A DNA stretch of 64,000 nucleotides from Rothia nasimurium (GTDB lineage Bacteria; Actinomycetota; Actinomycetes; Actinomycetales; Micrococcaceae): the NCBI RefSeq assembly GCF_928382285.1, contig NZ_CAKMSS010000003.1, forward strand, positions 62,001 through 126,000, given 5' to 3'. Positions within the stretch are counted from its first letter, which is position 1. Each line of letters begins with the position of its first letter. The notes beneath the pieces are model-generated. The model was not told where the DNA came from. It searched no databases and worked only from the letters and a program-made list of their open reading frames with translations. The translations under genes were made by a program, and so were the position numbers. Positions 15,030 through 23,726 of this stretch are shown here, one piece after another.

Positions 15030-15243
15030 CCGCTCTGTTAAAACCTGAGAGTTTTGGTTCGCAGCTACCCATCACGCTTGGTAGCGGGCGCGAATTTTGC
15101 CCCTTCGGTGGGGGTTTGACGCCCCTCTCCAGAGTTGCCTAACTGAGCGGTACATGTGCCTGAGAGTTTCCCGGGGAGGGTTTGCTCCTTCGGCGCCGGT
15201 GCCCGTGGTCCCTCAACCTCGAGCATGTACGGTCTCTCCCGCA
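15030..15243 (-). promoter_or_regulatory. Tandem glycine riboswitch upstream of gcvP
   Basis: Read on the minus strand, two aptamers follow one another. The first has GGGAGAG, GCGCCGAAGGAGCAA and ACTCTCAGGCA; the second has GGAGAGG, CACCGAAGGGGCAA and ACTCTCAGGTTTT ending near ACAGAG. This is the hallmark glycine-riboswitch arrangement. A perfect CCACAGGG/CCCTGTGG hairpin (15002-15020) follows and may be part of the expression platform. It has no U-run, so control may be translational or Rho-linked. Glycine binding normally switches gcv genes on. A 78-codon open frame across this RNA is not a gene. Confidence 0.93.
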
Positions 15244-15351
15244 CCAGTTGTAACGGCGTTTTAGTTGTAACAACCCTTATTGTGCCACACCTTACACCCA
15301 AAGCACCACATGAGGGACTTTTGGGGTGGAGAAGTCGATTTTACGGGGGGG

Positions 15352-15409
15352 CGGACGCAACCGCGCCCCGCCCCTGCCCAAAGGCAGGAAAGCGGGGCGC
15401 GGGCGTCCG
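15352..15409. repeat. Large branched stem-loop between gcvP leader and narK
   Basis: The outer arms cggacgc/gcgtccg enclose a perfect 11-bp stem ccgcgccccgc/gcggggcgcgg, and an inner cctgcc/ggcagg hairpin sits at the top. It lies 35 bp past the narK stop. It is probably the terminator or 3' barrier of the nar operon, but I see no U-tract on either side. Confidence 0.55.
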
Positions 15410-15443
15410 GAAATCTCCCTGAACGGGGAGTGCCAAGCCGAGC

Positions 15444-16664
15444 TTAGGCGGCGCGGGCAGGCTTCTTATCTGAAGCCATCCAGAGGGAAACCACAATGGA
15501 GATGACGCAGGTCGCGCCAAGGGCCAGAACGCCCCAGAAGTAGTTGCCGAAAGCGGTGTAGGCAGCGCCCATAATCAGGGGCGGGAAGTAGCCGCCCAGA
15601 CCACCGGCTGCCGAGACCAGGCCCGATACGGTGCCGGTGTCCTGCGGGCGAACGACCTTGCCCAGCCAGCCGTAGATGGTGCCGGTACCGAAACCCACGA
15701 AGAGGGCCATGACCACGTGAAGCAGGGTGTTCACAGCGGTGCTCTCGGGCTCGAAGGCGATGCAGACAGCCAGCACGGTCATAGCAACAAAAACGATGAG
15801 GGTGGTGAGCTTGCCGCCGAACTTATCGGCTGCGACGCCGCCGAAGGGGCGAGCCAGCACGGCACAGGCTGCGAACATGGCAGCGAAGGTACCACCGGCA
15901 ACGGCCTCATAGCCGTAAATGTTCTGCATGTAGGTTGACAGGAAGTTGGAGAAAGCCACGAAGGCACCGAAAACCACGGCGTAGATGAAGCAGAGCTGCC
16001 AGGTCACCAGTTTCTTGGACACCGCCAGAATCTTGGGCAGAACAGGCTCGGGGGTACGGGCCTTCATGACGGGTGAGTCACGGATGAAGAGCCAGACAAT
16101 GACGGCGTAGGTCAGGGCTGCGCAGCTCATAATGACGTGGGTGGGAAAGTAGCCAAAAGCAGCCAGCATACGGGGGTTGAAGAAGGCGGCGCAGGCGGTA
16201 CCAACCATGCCCATGCCGAAAATACCGGTGGCTAGGCCCTTGCGGTGGGGCTCAAACCAGGCAGCGGCAAAGGGAATACCCACCGCGAAGATGGAGCCAC
16301 CAATACCCAGGAAGAAGGCTGCCACCAGCAGCAGGGAGAAGTTACCCATCTGCCCCACCAGGCCGGTAACGAGCACCATGGACCCGGTAAGGGTCAGCAT
16401 GATGGTGAACATAATGCGCCCACCGAAGCGGTCGGTCAGTGCACCCACCGGAATACGGGCAAGGGACCCAACGATCACCGGGGTAGCAATGAGCAGGGAT
16501 CGCTGCCCCTCGGTCAGGCCGTAGGTTTCGGTGTAGTACTTGGCCAGGGGGCCAATCATGGTCCAGCCCCAGAAGCCAATCATGGAGGCCAGGGCCGCCA
16601 TAATGACGTACTTGAACTGGCCAGCAAGCTGCGGATCTTTCGCAGGCGCTGCTGTAGTAGACAT
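15444..16664 (-). CDS. narK: Nitrate/nitrite transporter, major facilitator superfamily
   Basis: The 406-residue protein has about 12 hydrophobic segments. It carries the nitrate/nitrite-porter signature: FFLGIGGSIFAVGIPFAAAW followed by GLATGIFGMGMVG. NarK-type porters bring nitrate in and, in many bacteria, export nitrite from respiratory reduction. It is the last gene of the nar operon, starting 10 nt after the narI stop; in Corynebacterium, by contrast, narK comes first. Its position and strand suggest co-regulation with narGHJI. Direction of transport and choice between symport and antiport cannot be read from sequence. Confidence 0.93.
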   Translation of the reverse strand: MSTTAAPAKDPQLAGQFKYVIMAALASMIGFWGWTMIGPLAKYYTETYGLTEGQRSLLIATPVIVGSLARIPVGALTDRFGGRIMFTIMLTLTGSMVLVTGLVGQMGNFSLLLVAAFFLGIGGSIFAVGIPFAAAWFEPHRKGLATGIFGMGMVGTACAAFFNPRMLAAFGYFPTHVIMSCAALTYAVIVWLFIRDSPVMKARTPEPVLPKILAVSKKLVTWQLCFIYAVVFGAFVAFSNFLSTYMQNIYGYEAVAGGTFAAMFAACAVLARPFGGVAADKFGGKLTTLIVFVAMTVLAVCIAFEPESTAVNTLLHVVMALFVGFGTGTIYGWLGKVVRPQDTGTVSGLVSAAGGLGGYFPPLIMGAAYTAFGNYFWGVLALGATCVISIVVSLWMASDKKPARAA

Positions 16665-16674
16665 GGTGTTTTCC

Positions 16675-17463
16675 TTAGTGGTGGTGGTGCTGGCGCTCGA
16701 CTGTGCGGGCGTCCTTATTCACGGAATCTGCGGTGCCGACCGGTGACCAGCCGCGGGCGTGGTTGCGCTTGCCGCGGGAGCGGTAGACGATGTAGGGCCG
16801 GAAGATATAGTGCAGGGGTGCGGTGAAGGCGTGCACCAGGCGGGTGAAGGGCCAGAGGCAGAAGAGAATCATGGCCACAATCACGTGGATGTGGAAGGAG
16901 GTGGTAGCGCTGGCCATGGCCTCGACGTTGGGCTGGAAGTAGAAGAGGGAGCGGAACCAGACCGAGACGGTTTCACGGTAGTTGTGTTCGCCTTCGATTT
17001 CCATGGCGTTGAAGAGGGTGGCAACTGAGCCAAGGACGATGGCGCTGGTCAGGGCTACATACATCATCTTGTCGTTCCAGGTGGTGGCGCGGAAGACGGT
17101 GGCCGAGGTGCGGCGGCGGTAAATCATGGCGAAGAGGCCGATCAGGGTAGCAACCGCTGCAATGGAGCCCAGCACCAGGGCGTTGATGTGGTAGAAGTGC
17201 TCGGAGATGCCAACCGCGTCAGTCCAGGACTTGGGGATTACCAGACCCACGATGTGGCCCACGAGCACGACCAGGATGCCGTAGTGGAACATGGGGGAGG
17301 CAATCCGCAGCAGCTTGGACTCGTACATCTGGGAGGAGCGGGTGGTCCAGCCAAACTGGTCGGTCTTGTAGCGCCAGAGAGTACCGCCGATGACGATGGC
17401 GAGGGTGATGTAGGGGAAGATGCCCCAGAGGAAGAAGTCGAGGGCGTTAACTGTGCCGGTCAC
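16675..17463 (-). CDS. narI: Respiratory nitrate reductase gamma subunit
   Basis: The 262-residue membrane subunit carries two b hemes and passes electrons from menaquinol to NarH. Five hydrophobic segments are visible (for example FFLWGIFPYITLAIVIGGTL and GILVVLVGHIVGLVIP). Histidines positioned as heme ligands lie in FHYGILVVLVGHIVG and in the late SFHIHVIVAMILFCLWPFTR. The C-terminus is histidine rich. The start is GTG, overlapping the narJ stop as GTGA, so the two are translationally coupled. Confidence 0.96.
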   Translation of the reverse strand: MTGTVNALDFFLWGIFPYITLAIVIGGTLWRYKTDQFGWTTRSSQMYESKLLRIASPMFHYGILVVLVGHIVGLVIPKSWTDAVGISEHFYHINALVLGSIAAVATLIGLFAMIYRRRTSATVFRATTWNDKMMYVALTSAIVLGSVATLFNAMEIEGEHNYRETVSVWFRSLFYFQPNVEAMASATTSFHIHVIVAMILFCLWPFTRLVHAFTAPLHYIFRPYIVYRSRGKRNHARGWSPVGTADSVNKDARTVERQHHHH

Positions 17464-18248
17464 AGGGTGGCTCCGTTCTTATGGTCGGCACCGATGGTGG
17501 CGCCGGGTGTCTGTTCGTGGGGCAGCAAAAGGGGTAGCAGGCGGGGGTCGCCGGGGGCCAGGGCCAGGCCGACAGCTTCTGCGGGCGGGCCTGCGGTGAC
17601 CAGTTTTTGCACGTCCGCCTGAGTTTCTGGGGAAACTCCGGGCAGGGTCTGGCAGACCGCCTCAATCAGCTCATAGTAGGGCAGGTTGTCATCGCGCAGG
17701 GCCAGGCGAAGAAGTTCCAGAGAGGGCCGGTAGGCCTGAAGCGCTGCCCGTCCGGCCCGGGCGTCCACCAGGGCGGTGAACTCGAGAACCATGGGCAGGT
17801 AGTCCGGCAGTTCCCCGTGCAGGGTAGTGACCATGCCGGAGTCGCGGTACATCTGCTTGAAACGGGCCAGGGCCTCGCCGCGGCGGCGGGTGTCTCCCTC
17901 GGTCCAGTAGGACAGGTGGAAAGCGTGGCGACGCGACAGGTCGTATTCCTGCACATATTCAGCCTGCATGGCGTCAAGCTCGGTTGCCTCGTACCAGGTC
18001 TTGATGCGGGCTACACCGCGCATTAAGTAGTCATTGCCGGTTTCTTGGGCAAGCGCAGTGAGTTCGGGCAGCAGGGCGCGGGTTTCTTCGCTGGGGTAGC
18101 GCATGAGGACGCTGGTGAGCTGGTAGACCACGGCGTCGGTGGGGTGCCCGCTCCCCCAGTCCATGTCGAAGGGGTCGCCCGAGGGCGGGGTGGGTGGTTC
18201 CACCTCCGCCGCGTTGCGTTTGAGGAGTTTGGAGAAGAATCCTGCCAC
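17460..18248 (-). CDS. narJ: Nitrate reductase assembly chaperone
   Basis: NarJ is a TorD-family chaperone that holds NarG for molybdenum-cofactor insertion; it is not part of the finished enzyme. The 262-residue protein is helical and carries the family stretch YVQEYDLSRRHAFHLSYWTE with GDTRRRGEALARFKQMYRDSG. I place the start at a GTG (18248), 2 nt after the narH stop, with an AAGAAGG ribosome site. A longer in-frame reading begins inside narH and is unlikely. The order narG-H-J-I matches the standard respiratory operon. Confidence 0.95.
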   Translation of the reverse strand: MAGFFSKLLKRNAAEVEPPTPPSGDPFDMDWGSGHPTDAVVYQLTSVLMRYPSEETRALLPELTALAQETGNDYLMRGVARIKTWYEATELDAMQAEYVQEYDLSRRHAFHLSYWTEGDTRRRGEALARFKQMYRDSGMVTTLHGELPDYLPMVLEFTALVDARAGRAALQAYRPSLELLRLALRDDNLPYYELIEAVCQTLPGVSPETQADVQKLVTAGPPAEAVGLALAPGDPRLLPLLLPHEQTPGATIGADHKNGATL

Positions 18249-18250
18249 GG

Positions 18251-19885
18251 CTAGACCTTCTTGCTTCCGGAAGTATCGGGGAATAGGGAGTCGGGGCGGG
18301 TTTTGCCGTCCCACATGAAGATATCGACCTTGCCGTCGGCGCGGGCGGCGTTAGCGTAGGAACCTGCGGAGACAGGCACGGGGCGATCGCCGGGGTCGGT
18401 GAAGGCTCCGTCGTAGAGCATGCCGGGGCCGCCGTCGGTGTCGAGGGAGCAGCCGATTTCTTCGAGGTTGTGGGCGTCCTCCAGGTGGGCCGGAGGAATG
18501 ACGTAGCGTTCTTCGTACTTGGAGATAGCCATGAGGCGGTACATCTCGTACATTTCTGCGCCGGTCATGCCGACTTCGTGGGCGATCTCTTCGTTGCCGA
18601 CGCCGCCGAGGGTAATGTCTCGCATGTAGGCGCGCATGGCGGCTAGCTTTTTGAGCACATTGACCACGATGGTGGTGTCACCTGCGGTGAAGAGCTCGGC
18701 AAGGTATTCGACGGGGATACGCAGGGAGTCGATGGCTCCGAAGAGGTTGGCCTGGGACTCTGCGTCGTGGCCCTGTTCCTTGAGCAGGTCGATGATGGGT
18801 GAGAGCGGCGGTACGTACCAGACCATGGGCATGGTGCGGTATTCGGGGTGCAGGGGAAGGGCGATCTTCCACTCCTTGGCCAGCTTGTAGACCGGTGACT
18901 TCTGGGCTGCTGTAATCCAGGAGTCGGGGATGCCCTGCTTGGTTGCCTCACGAATGACCTCGGGGTCAAAGGGGTCAAGCATGATGTCGAGCTGGGCCTG
19001 GTAGAGCTGCTTTTCATCGGGTACAGAGGCGGCTTCGGTCACGCGGTCGGCGTCGTAGAGGAAGATACCGATGTAGCGCATGCGGCCCACGCAGGTTTCG
19101 GCGCAGACGGTAGGAATACCGTGCTCGATGCGGGGGTAGCAGAAGGTACATTTTTCGGCCTTGCCGCTCTTGTGGTTGAAGTAAATCTTCTTGTAGGGGC
19201 AGCCGGTGATGCACTGGCGCCAGCCGCGGCACTGATTCTGGTCGACCAGCACGATGCCGTCCTCTTCGCGCTTGTAGATAGCGCCGGAGGGGCAGGATGC
19301 CATGCAGGAGGGGTTGAGGCAGTGCTCGCAGATACGGGGCAGGTAGAACATGAAGGTGCGTTCGAACTCGAACTTTATCTTCTCTTCTGACTGCTGACGC
19401 ACCTTTTCAACCAGAGGGTCCAGGTGGCCGGACTCGTGGGCACCGCCCAGGTTGTCGTCCCAGTTGGGGCCCCATTCGATGGAGGTGTCCTCACCGGTAA
19501 TCAGAGATTTAGGACGCGCGGTGGGAAAGTCATCGCCTAGGGGCGCGTTGGTGAGGTTCTCGTAGTCGTAGGTCCAGGGTTCGTAGTAGTCCGAGAGTTC
19601 GGGCTGAACCGGGGAGGCGAAGAGGGTAAAGAGTTTCTTGAAGCGGTTACCGCTCTTGAGCTCCAGGCGTCCGCGCTTGTTCAGCACCCAGCCGCCCTTC
19701 CACTTTTCCTGGTCTTCGTAGCGGCGGGGGTAGCCCTGGCCGGGGCGGGTCTCGACGTTGTTGAACCAGACGTATTCGGTACCGGCTCGGTTGGTCCAGG
19801 CCTGCTTACAGGTGACGGAGCAGGTGTGGCAGCCCAGGCACTTGTCGAGGGCCATGATCATTGAAACTTGTGCCATGACGCGCAT
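18251..19885 (-). CDS. narH: Respiratory nitrate reductase beta subunit
   Basis: NarH is the electron-transfer subunit with three [4Fe-4S] clusters and one [3Fe-4S] cluster. The cysteine clusters are plain: CLGCHTCSVTCK near residue 18; CEHCLNPSCMASCP; CRGWRQCITGCPYKK, where tryptophan replaces a cysteine and makes the 3Fe cluster; and CTFCYPRIEHGIPTVCAETC. At 544 residues it is of normal length. The ATG shares one base with the narG stop (TAATG). A second ATG three codons later is possible and fits the usual start better. Confidence 0.97.
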   Translation of the reverse strand: MRVMAQVSMIMALDKCLGCHTCSVTCKQAWTNRAGTEYVWFNNVETRPGQGYPRRYEDQEKWKGGWVLNKRGRLELKSGNRFKKLFTLFASPVQPELSDYYEPWTYDYENLTNAPLGDDFPTARPKSLITGEDTSIEWGPNWDDNLGGAHESGHLDPLVEKVRQQSEEKIKFEFERTFMFYLPRICEHCLNPSCMASCPSGAIYKREEDGIVLVDQNQCRGWRQCITGCPYKKIYFNHKSGKAEKCTFCYPRIEHGIPTVCAETCVGRMRYIGIFLYDADRVTEAASVPDEKQLYQAQLDIMLDPFDPEVIREATKQGIPDSWITAAQKSPVYKLAKEWKIALPLHPEYRTMPMVWYVPPLSPIIDLLKEQGHDAESQANLFGAIDSLRIPVEYLAELFTAGDTTIVVNVLKKLAAMRAYMRDITLGGVGNEEIAHEVGMTGAEMYEMYRLMAISKYEERYVIPPAHLEDAHNLEEIGCSLDTDGGPGMLYDGAFTDPGDRPVPVSAGSYANAARADGKVDIFMWDGKTRPDSLFPDTSGSKKV

Positions 19886-22800
19886 TAGTAGGTTACCTCC
19901 TGCTTGCGGCGGCGAATTCTTGAAACGATATCTCGCTGGTTACCGGTGGGTCCCAGGTAGTTGAAGGCGTAGGCCTGGTGGGCGTAGCCACCGATCAGGT
20001 GGGTGGGTTTGACCATGATGCGGGTGACGGAGTTGTGAATGCCGCCTCGCTTGCCCGAGACCTCTGACTTAGGAATGTTGACCAGGCGCTCCTGGGCGTG
20101 GTGCACGTAGACCACACCTTCGGGCATACGGTGGGAGACCACCGCGCGACCCACGAAGACGCCGTTGGCGTTCTCACACTCAATCCAGTCGTGGTCCTTG
20201 ACCCCGATTTTGGCAGCGTCCTGAGGGCTCATCCAGGCATGGGTGCCACCGCGGGAGAGGGTCTGCATGTAGAGGTTGTCGTGGTAGGAGGAGTGGATAG
20301 CCCACTTGTTGTGCACCGTCACGTAGCGTACAGCTACCGACAGGTCGCCGGTCTCACCAATTTCAGGTTCACCGAAGAGGTTGTGCATATCCAGCGGCGG
20401 GCGGTAGACCGGCAGCTGCTCGCCCATCTCGCTCATCCAGTCGTGGTCTAGGAAGAAGTGCATACGACCGGTGAGGGTGTGGAAGGGCTTGAGCTGTTCG
20501 ATGTTGAGGGTGAAGGGGGCGTAGCGGCGTCCACCGGTCTCTGAGCCTGACCATTCCGGTGAGGTAAAGACGGGGCAGGGCCGGTCCTGGGTATCGCGGA
20601 ACTTAATGCGCTTTTCTTCGTTACCCTCAGCAAGGTGGTGCATCTTTTTGCCCACCCGCTTTTCCAAGGCCTTGAAGCCCTTGAGGGCCACGGGGCCGTT
20701 GGAGGTACCCGAAAGAGCCAGGATGGTGTCGGCCAGTTTGATATCGGTGTCGAGAGCCGGCAGGCCAGCGCCCTTACCGCTACCCATGACGCCGTGTTCC
20801 TCAGCCAGCTGGGCCAGCTGCTCGTTGACGTCCACGGTCACAAACTTGGTGGTGGTTCCCAGCTTGGAGAGCAGGGGGCCGACCGAGGTGTACATGTCGT
20901 AGATAGCCGGGTAGTCGCGCTCCACCACGGTGAAGATGGGCATGTTCTTGCCCGGAATGCCCTTGATGCCCTGGTTCTTCCAGTCAGGTGCATGGCCGCC
21001 GGGCTGGGCCAGCTGACCGGGGGTATCGTGCTGCAGGGGCACGGATACCAGGTCGCTGCGCTTGCCCAGATGCTTGGCTGCCCACTTGGAGAACAGGTAG
21101 GCCAGTTCCTTGAAGACCTGGTGGTCGGTCTTGGTCTCCCAGGGCGGGTTAATGGCCGGGGAGAAGGCGTGAATGTAGGGGTGCATGTCGGTGGAAGAGA
21201 TATCGTGCTTCTCATACCAGGTAGCGGCGGGGAAGACGATGTCCGACAGCAGGGTTGAGGACGTCATGCGATAGTCGGTGGTCACCAGCAGGTCCAGCTT
21301 GCCTTCGGGCGCATTCTGGGCCCACTTGACCTCGGCGGGCTTGAAATCCTCGGCGTCCTTACCCATGACCGAGTTGTGGGTGCCCAGCAGGTGCTTGAGG
21401 AAGTATTCCTCGCCCTTGGCGGACGAGCCCAGCAGGTTGTTGCGCCACAGCACCAGGGTGCGGGGCCAGTTGACCGGGTTATCGACGTCCTCCACCGAGA
21501 AGTCCAGGTCGCCAGAGTTAAGGCGCTGGGCAACGTAGTCTGCCGGGGACTCTGCGGTGCCTGCGGCAACCGCTGCGGCACCGGCGTCCGCCAGGTCCAG
21601 GGAGTTCTCGGGGAACTGGGGGTAGAAGGGCATCCAGCCCATGCGTACGGAGCGGGCTAGGACGTCCGCGGTGTGAACCCCGCGCAAATCCCCCTTGGCT
21701 AGGGGTGACTGCAGGGAGTCGGTGGTACGTCCGTCGGAGCGGAACTGGTCGGTGTGCATGTACCAGAAGGCGGTGCCTGCCTGGGTACGCGGCGGGCGAA
21801 TCCAGTCCAGGGCGTTGGCCATGTGGGACCAGCCGGTGATGGGGCGAGCCTTTTCCTGGCCGACGTAGTGGGCCCAGCCGCCGCCGTTGCGGCCTTCAGC
21901 GCCGCACATCATGAGCAGGGCTAGAATCGCGCGGTAGGTGGTGTCACCGTGGTACCACTGGCAGATACCGGCACCCATGATAATCATGGTGCGGCCACCC
22001 GAATCGATGGAGTTCTGGGCGAATTCGCGGGCGGTGCGAATCACAGCATCGGCGGGTACGGAGGTAATGGCTTCCTGCCAGGCCGGGGTGTACTGGGTGT
22101 CGGCGTCCTCAAACCCGGTGGCCCAGGTACCGGGTAGACCGGGGCGGCCAATGCCGTACTGAGCCAGCATAAGGTCAAAGACGGTGGTGACAGTCTTGCC
22201 CTCGACGGTGATGGTGGGTACGCCACGGGTAATAATCTTGCCGCGGCCCGAGGGCTCGTCGAAGGCGGGCATCTGGATCTCGACGGCGCGCTCGGCGCCG
22301 GTCGGCAGATCAAGGATGGACAGGGCGGGCTTGACCCCCTGTAAGTCCAGGTTCCACTTGCCTTCGTCCTCTGCGTTGTAGCGGTAACCCAGTGAACCGT
22401 TGGGTACCACAACCTCACCGGTTTCGCGGTTGAGCAGGGCGGTCTTGAAGGACGCATCGGGCACCTGGGCGTGCTCGGCAAGGTTGGCGGCGGTGAGGAA
22501 CTTAGCCGGAACCGTCACCCCGTCCTCGCGGGTCTCTAGGGTGACCAGGAAGGGGAAGTCGGTGTAGGTGCTCACGTAGTTCTCGAAGAACTCAACGCGG
22601 CGGTCGACAAAGTTCTCCTTGAGGATCACGTGCCCCATAGCCATAGCAAGGGCGGCGTCGGTGCCAGCCTGGGCGGGTAGCCACTCGTCGGCGAACTTGG
22701 TGTTATCGGCGTAGTCGGGCGAGACGGAGACAACCTTGGTGCCGCGGTAGCGTACCTCGGCCATCCAGTGGGCGTCGGGGGTGCGGGTGACCGGGATGTT

Positions 22801-23607
22801 GGAGCCCCACATCATCAGGTAGGTGGCATCCCACCAGTCACCGGATTCACGCACGTCGGTCTGGTCGCCGAAGACCTGGGGTGAGGCCACCGGCAGGTCG
22901 GCGTACCAGTCGTAGAAGGAGGTCATCACGCCGCCGATGAGCTCGATGTAGCGAGCACCCGAAGCGTGGGAGACCATGGACTTGGCAGGAATGGGCGAGA
23001 AGCCGATGTTGCGGTCGGGCCCGTAGGTCTTGATGGTGTGAATCTGGGCTGCGACCACCATTTCCAGGGCTTCTGCCCAGGAGCCGCGTACCAGGCCGCC
23101 CTTACCGCGGGCGCTCAGGTAGCGGGAACGCTTTTCGGGGTCAGAGACAATCGAGGCCCAGGCTTCGACGGGGTCGCCCAGGCGGGCACGGGCTTCGCGG
23201 TACATCTCCAGCAACACACCGCGGATGTAGGGGTACTTCACGCGGGTGGGTGAGTAGGTGTACCAGGAGAAGGCAGCGCCGCGGGGGCAGCCGCGGGGTT
23301 CGTATTCGGGGCGGTCGGGGCCGACGGTGGGATAGTCAGTGGCCTGAGCCTCCCAGGTGATCACGCCGTCTTTGACGAAGACCTGCCAGGAGCAGGAGCC
23401 GGTGCAGTTAACGCCGTGGGTGGAGCGGACGACCTTGTCATGGCTCCAGCGGTTGCGGTAGAAAACATCGCCTGCGCGACCACCCTTGAGGAAGGCTGCG
23501 CGGCCGTCGTCGGTTTCGTCCCACTTGGTGAAGAATTTGCCAAATTTGATGAGCTTGTCAGTGAGCGGCCCGTCGGGCCCAGGTGTGTGTGATGCCTGCT
23601 GTGTCAT
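19885..23607 (-). CDS. narG: Respiratory nitrate reductase alpha subunit
   Basis: The 1240-residue catalytic subunit reduces nitrate to nitrite at a bis-MGD molybdenum centre. The N-terminal FeS0 cluster motif, with one histidine and three cysteines, begins HGVNCTGSCSW. The molybdenum-ligand region with the conserved aspartate is visible in the run SFYDWYADLPVASPQVFGDQ. There is no twin-arginine signal at the very N-terminus. I use the ATG at 23607. The frame is open to a TTG 10 codons earlier, but neither start has a strong SD. The upstream 120 bp are AT-rich and are the likely site of oxygen/nitrate control. The adjacent Moco genes supply its cofactor. Confidence 0.97.
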   Translation of the reverse strand: MTQQASHTPGPDGPLTDKLIKFGKFFTKWDETDDGRAAFLKGGRAGDVFYRNRWSHDKVVRSTHGVNCTGSCSWQVFVKDGVITWEAQATDYPTVGPDRPEYEPRGCPRGAAFSWYTYSPTRVKYPYIRGVLLEMYREARARLGDPVEAWASIVSDPEKRSRYLSARGKGGLVRGSWAEALEMVVAAQIHTIKTYGPDRNIGFSPIPAKSMVSHASGARYIELIGGVMTSFYDWYADLPVASPQVFGDQTDVRESGDWWDATYLMMWGSNIPVTRTPDAHWMAEVRYRGTKVVSVSPDYADNTKFADEWLPAQAGTDAALAMAMGHVILKENFVDRRVEFFENYVSTYTDFPFLVTLETREDGVTVPAKFLTAANLAEHAQVPDASFKTALLNRETGEVVVPNGSLGYRYNAEDEGKWNLDLQGVKPALSILDLPTGAERAVEIQMPAFDEPSGRGKIITRGVPTITVEGKTVTTVFDLMLAQYGIGRPGLPGTWATGFEDADTQYTPAWQEAITSVPADAVIRTAREFAQNSIDSGGRTMIIMGAGICQWYHGDTTYRAILALLMMCGAEGRNGGGWAHYVGQEKARPITGWSHMANALDWIRPPRTQAGTAFWYMHTDQFRSDGRTTDSLQSPLAKGDLRGVHTADVLARSVRMGWMPFYPQFPENSLDLADAGAAAVAAGTAESPADYVAQRLNSGDLDFSVEDVDNPVNWPRTLVLWRNNLLGSSAKGEEYFLKHLLGTHNSVMGKDAEDFKPAEVKWAQNAPEGKLDLLVTTDYRMTSSTLLSDIVFPAATWYEKHDISSTDMHPYIHAFSPAINPPWETKTDHQVFKELAYLFSKWAAKHLGKRSDLVSVPLQHDTPGQLAQPGGHAPDWKNQGIKGIPGKNMPIFTVVERDYPAIYDMYTSVGPLLSKLGTTTKFVTVDVNEQLAQLAEEHGVMGSGKGAGLPALDTDIKLADTILALSGTSNGPVALKGFKALEKRVGKKMHHLAEGNEEKRIKFRDTQDRPCPVFTSPEWSGSETGGRRYAPFTLNIEQLKPFHTLTGRMHFFLDHDWMSEMGEQLPVYRPPLDMHNLFGEPEIGETGDLSVAVRYVTVHNKWAIHSSYHDNLYMQTLSRGGTHAWMSPQDAAKIGVKDHDWIECENANGVFVGRAVVSHRMPEGVVYVHHAQERLVNIPKSEVSGKRGGIHNSVTRIMVKPTHLIGGYAHQAYAFNYLGPTGNQRDIVSRIRRRKQEVTY

Positions 23608-23726
23608 GGGCACCAGTTTACCCAATAATTCGCACAATAAATACCGAATAAAAATCTTCGCTAATTAAGCATCAGGCATGCACATATTCAGCGGCGATAG
23701 GGCTTTAAACCATCCGCTCAGAAGCC
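23608..23726 (-). promoter_or_regulatory. narG upstream region
   Basis: This AT-rich stretch (for example TTTTTATTCGGTATTTATTG on the minus strand) should carry the narGHJIK promoter. I find no clear FNR-type palindrome (TTGAT-N4-ATCAA) and no confident -10/-35 pair, so no binding site is assigned. Confidence 0.4.

Noticed and set aside
15065..15301. 78-codon open frame on the minus strand before gcvP
   Set aside because: It lies across the tandem glycine riboswitch; the sequence is explained by conserved RNA structure.
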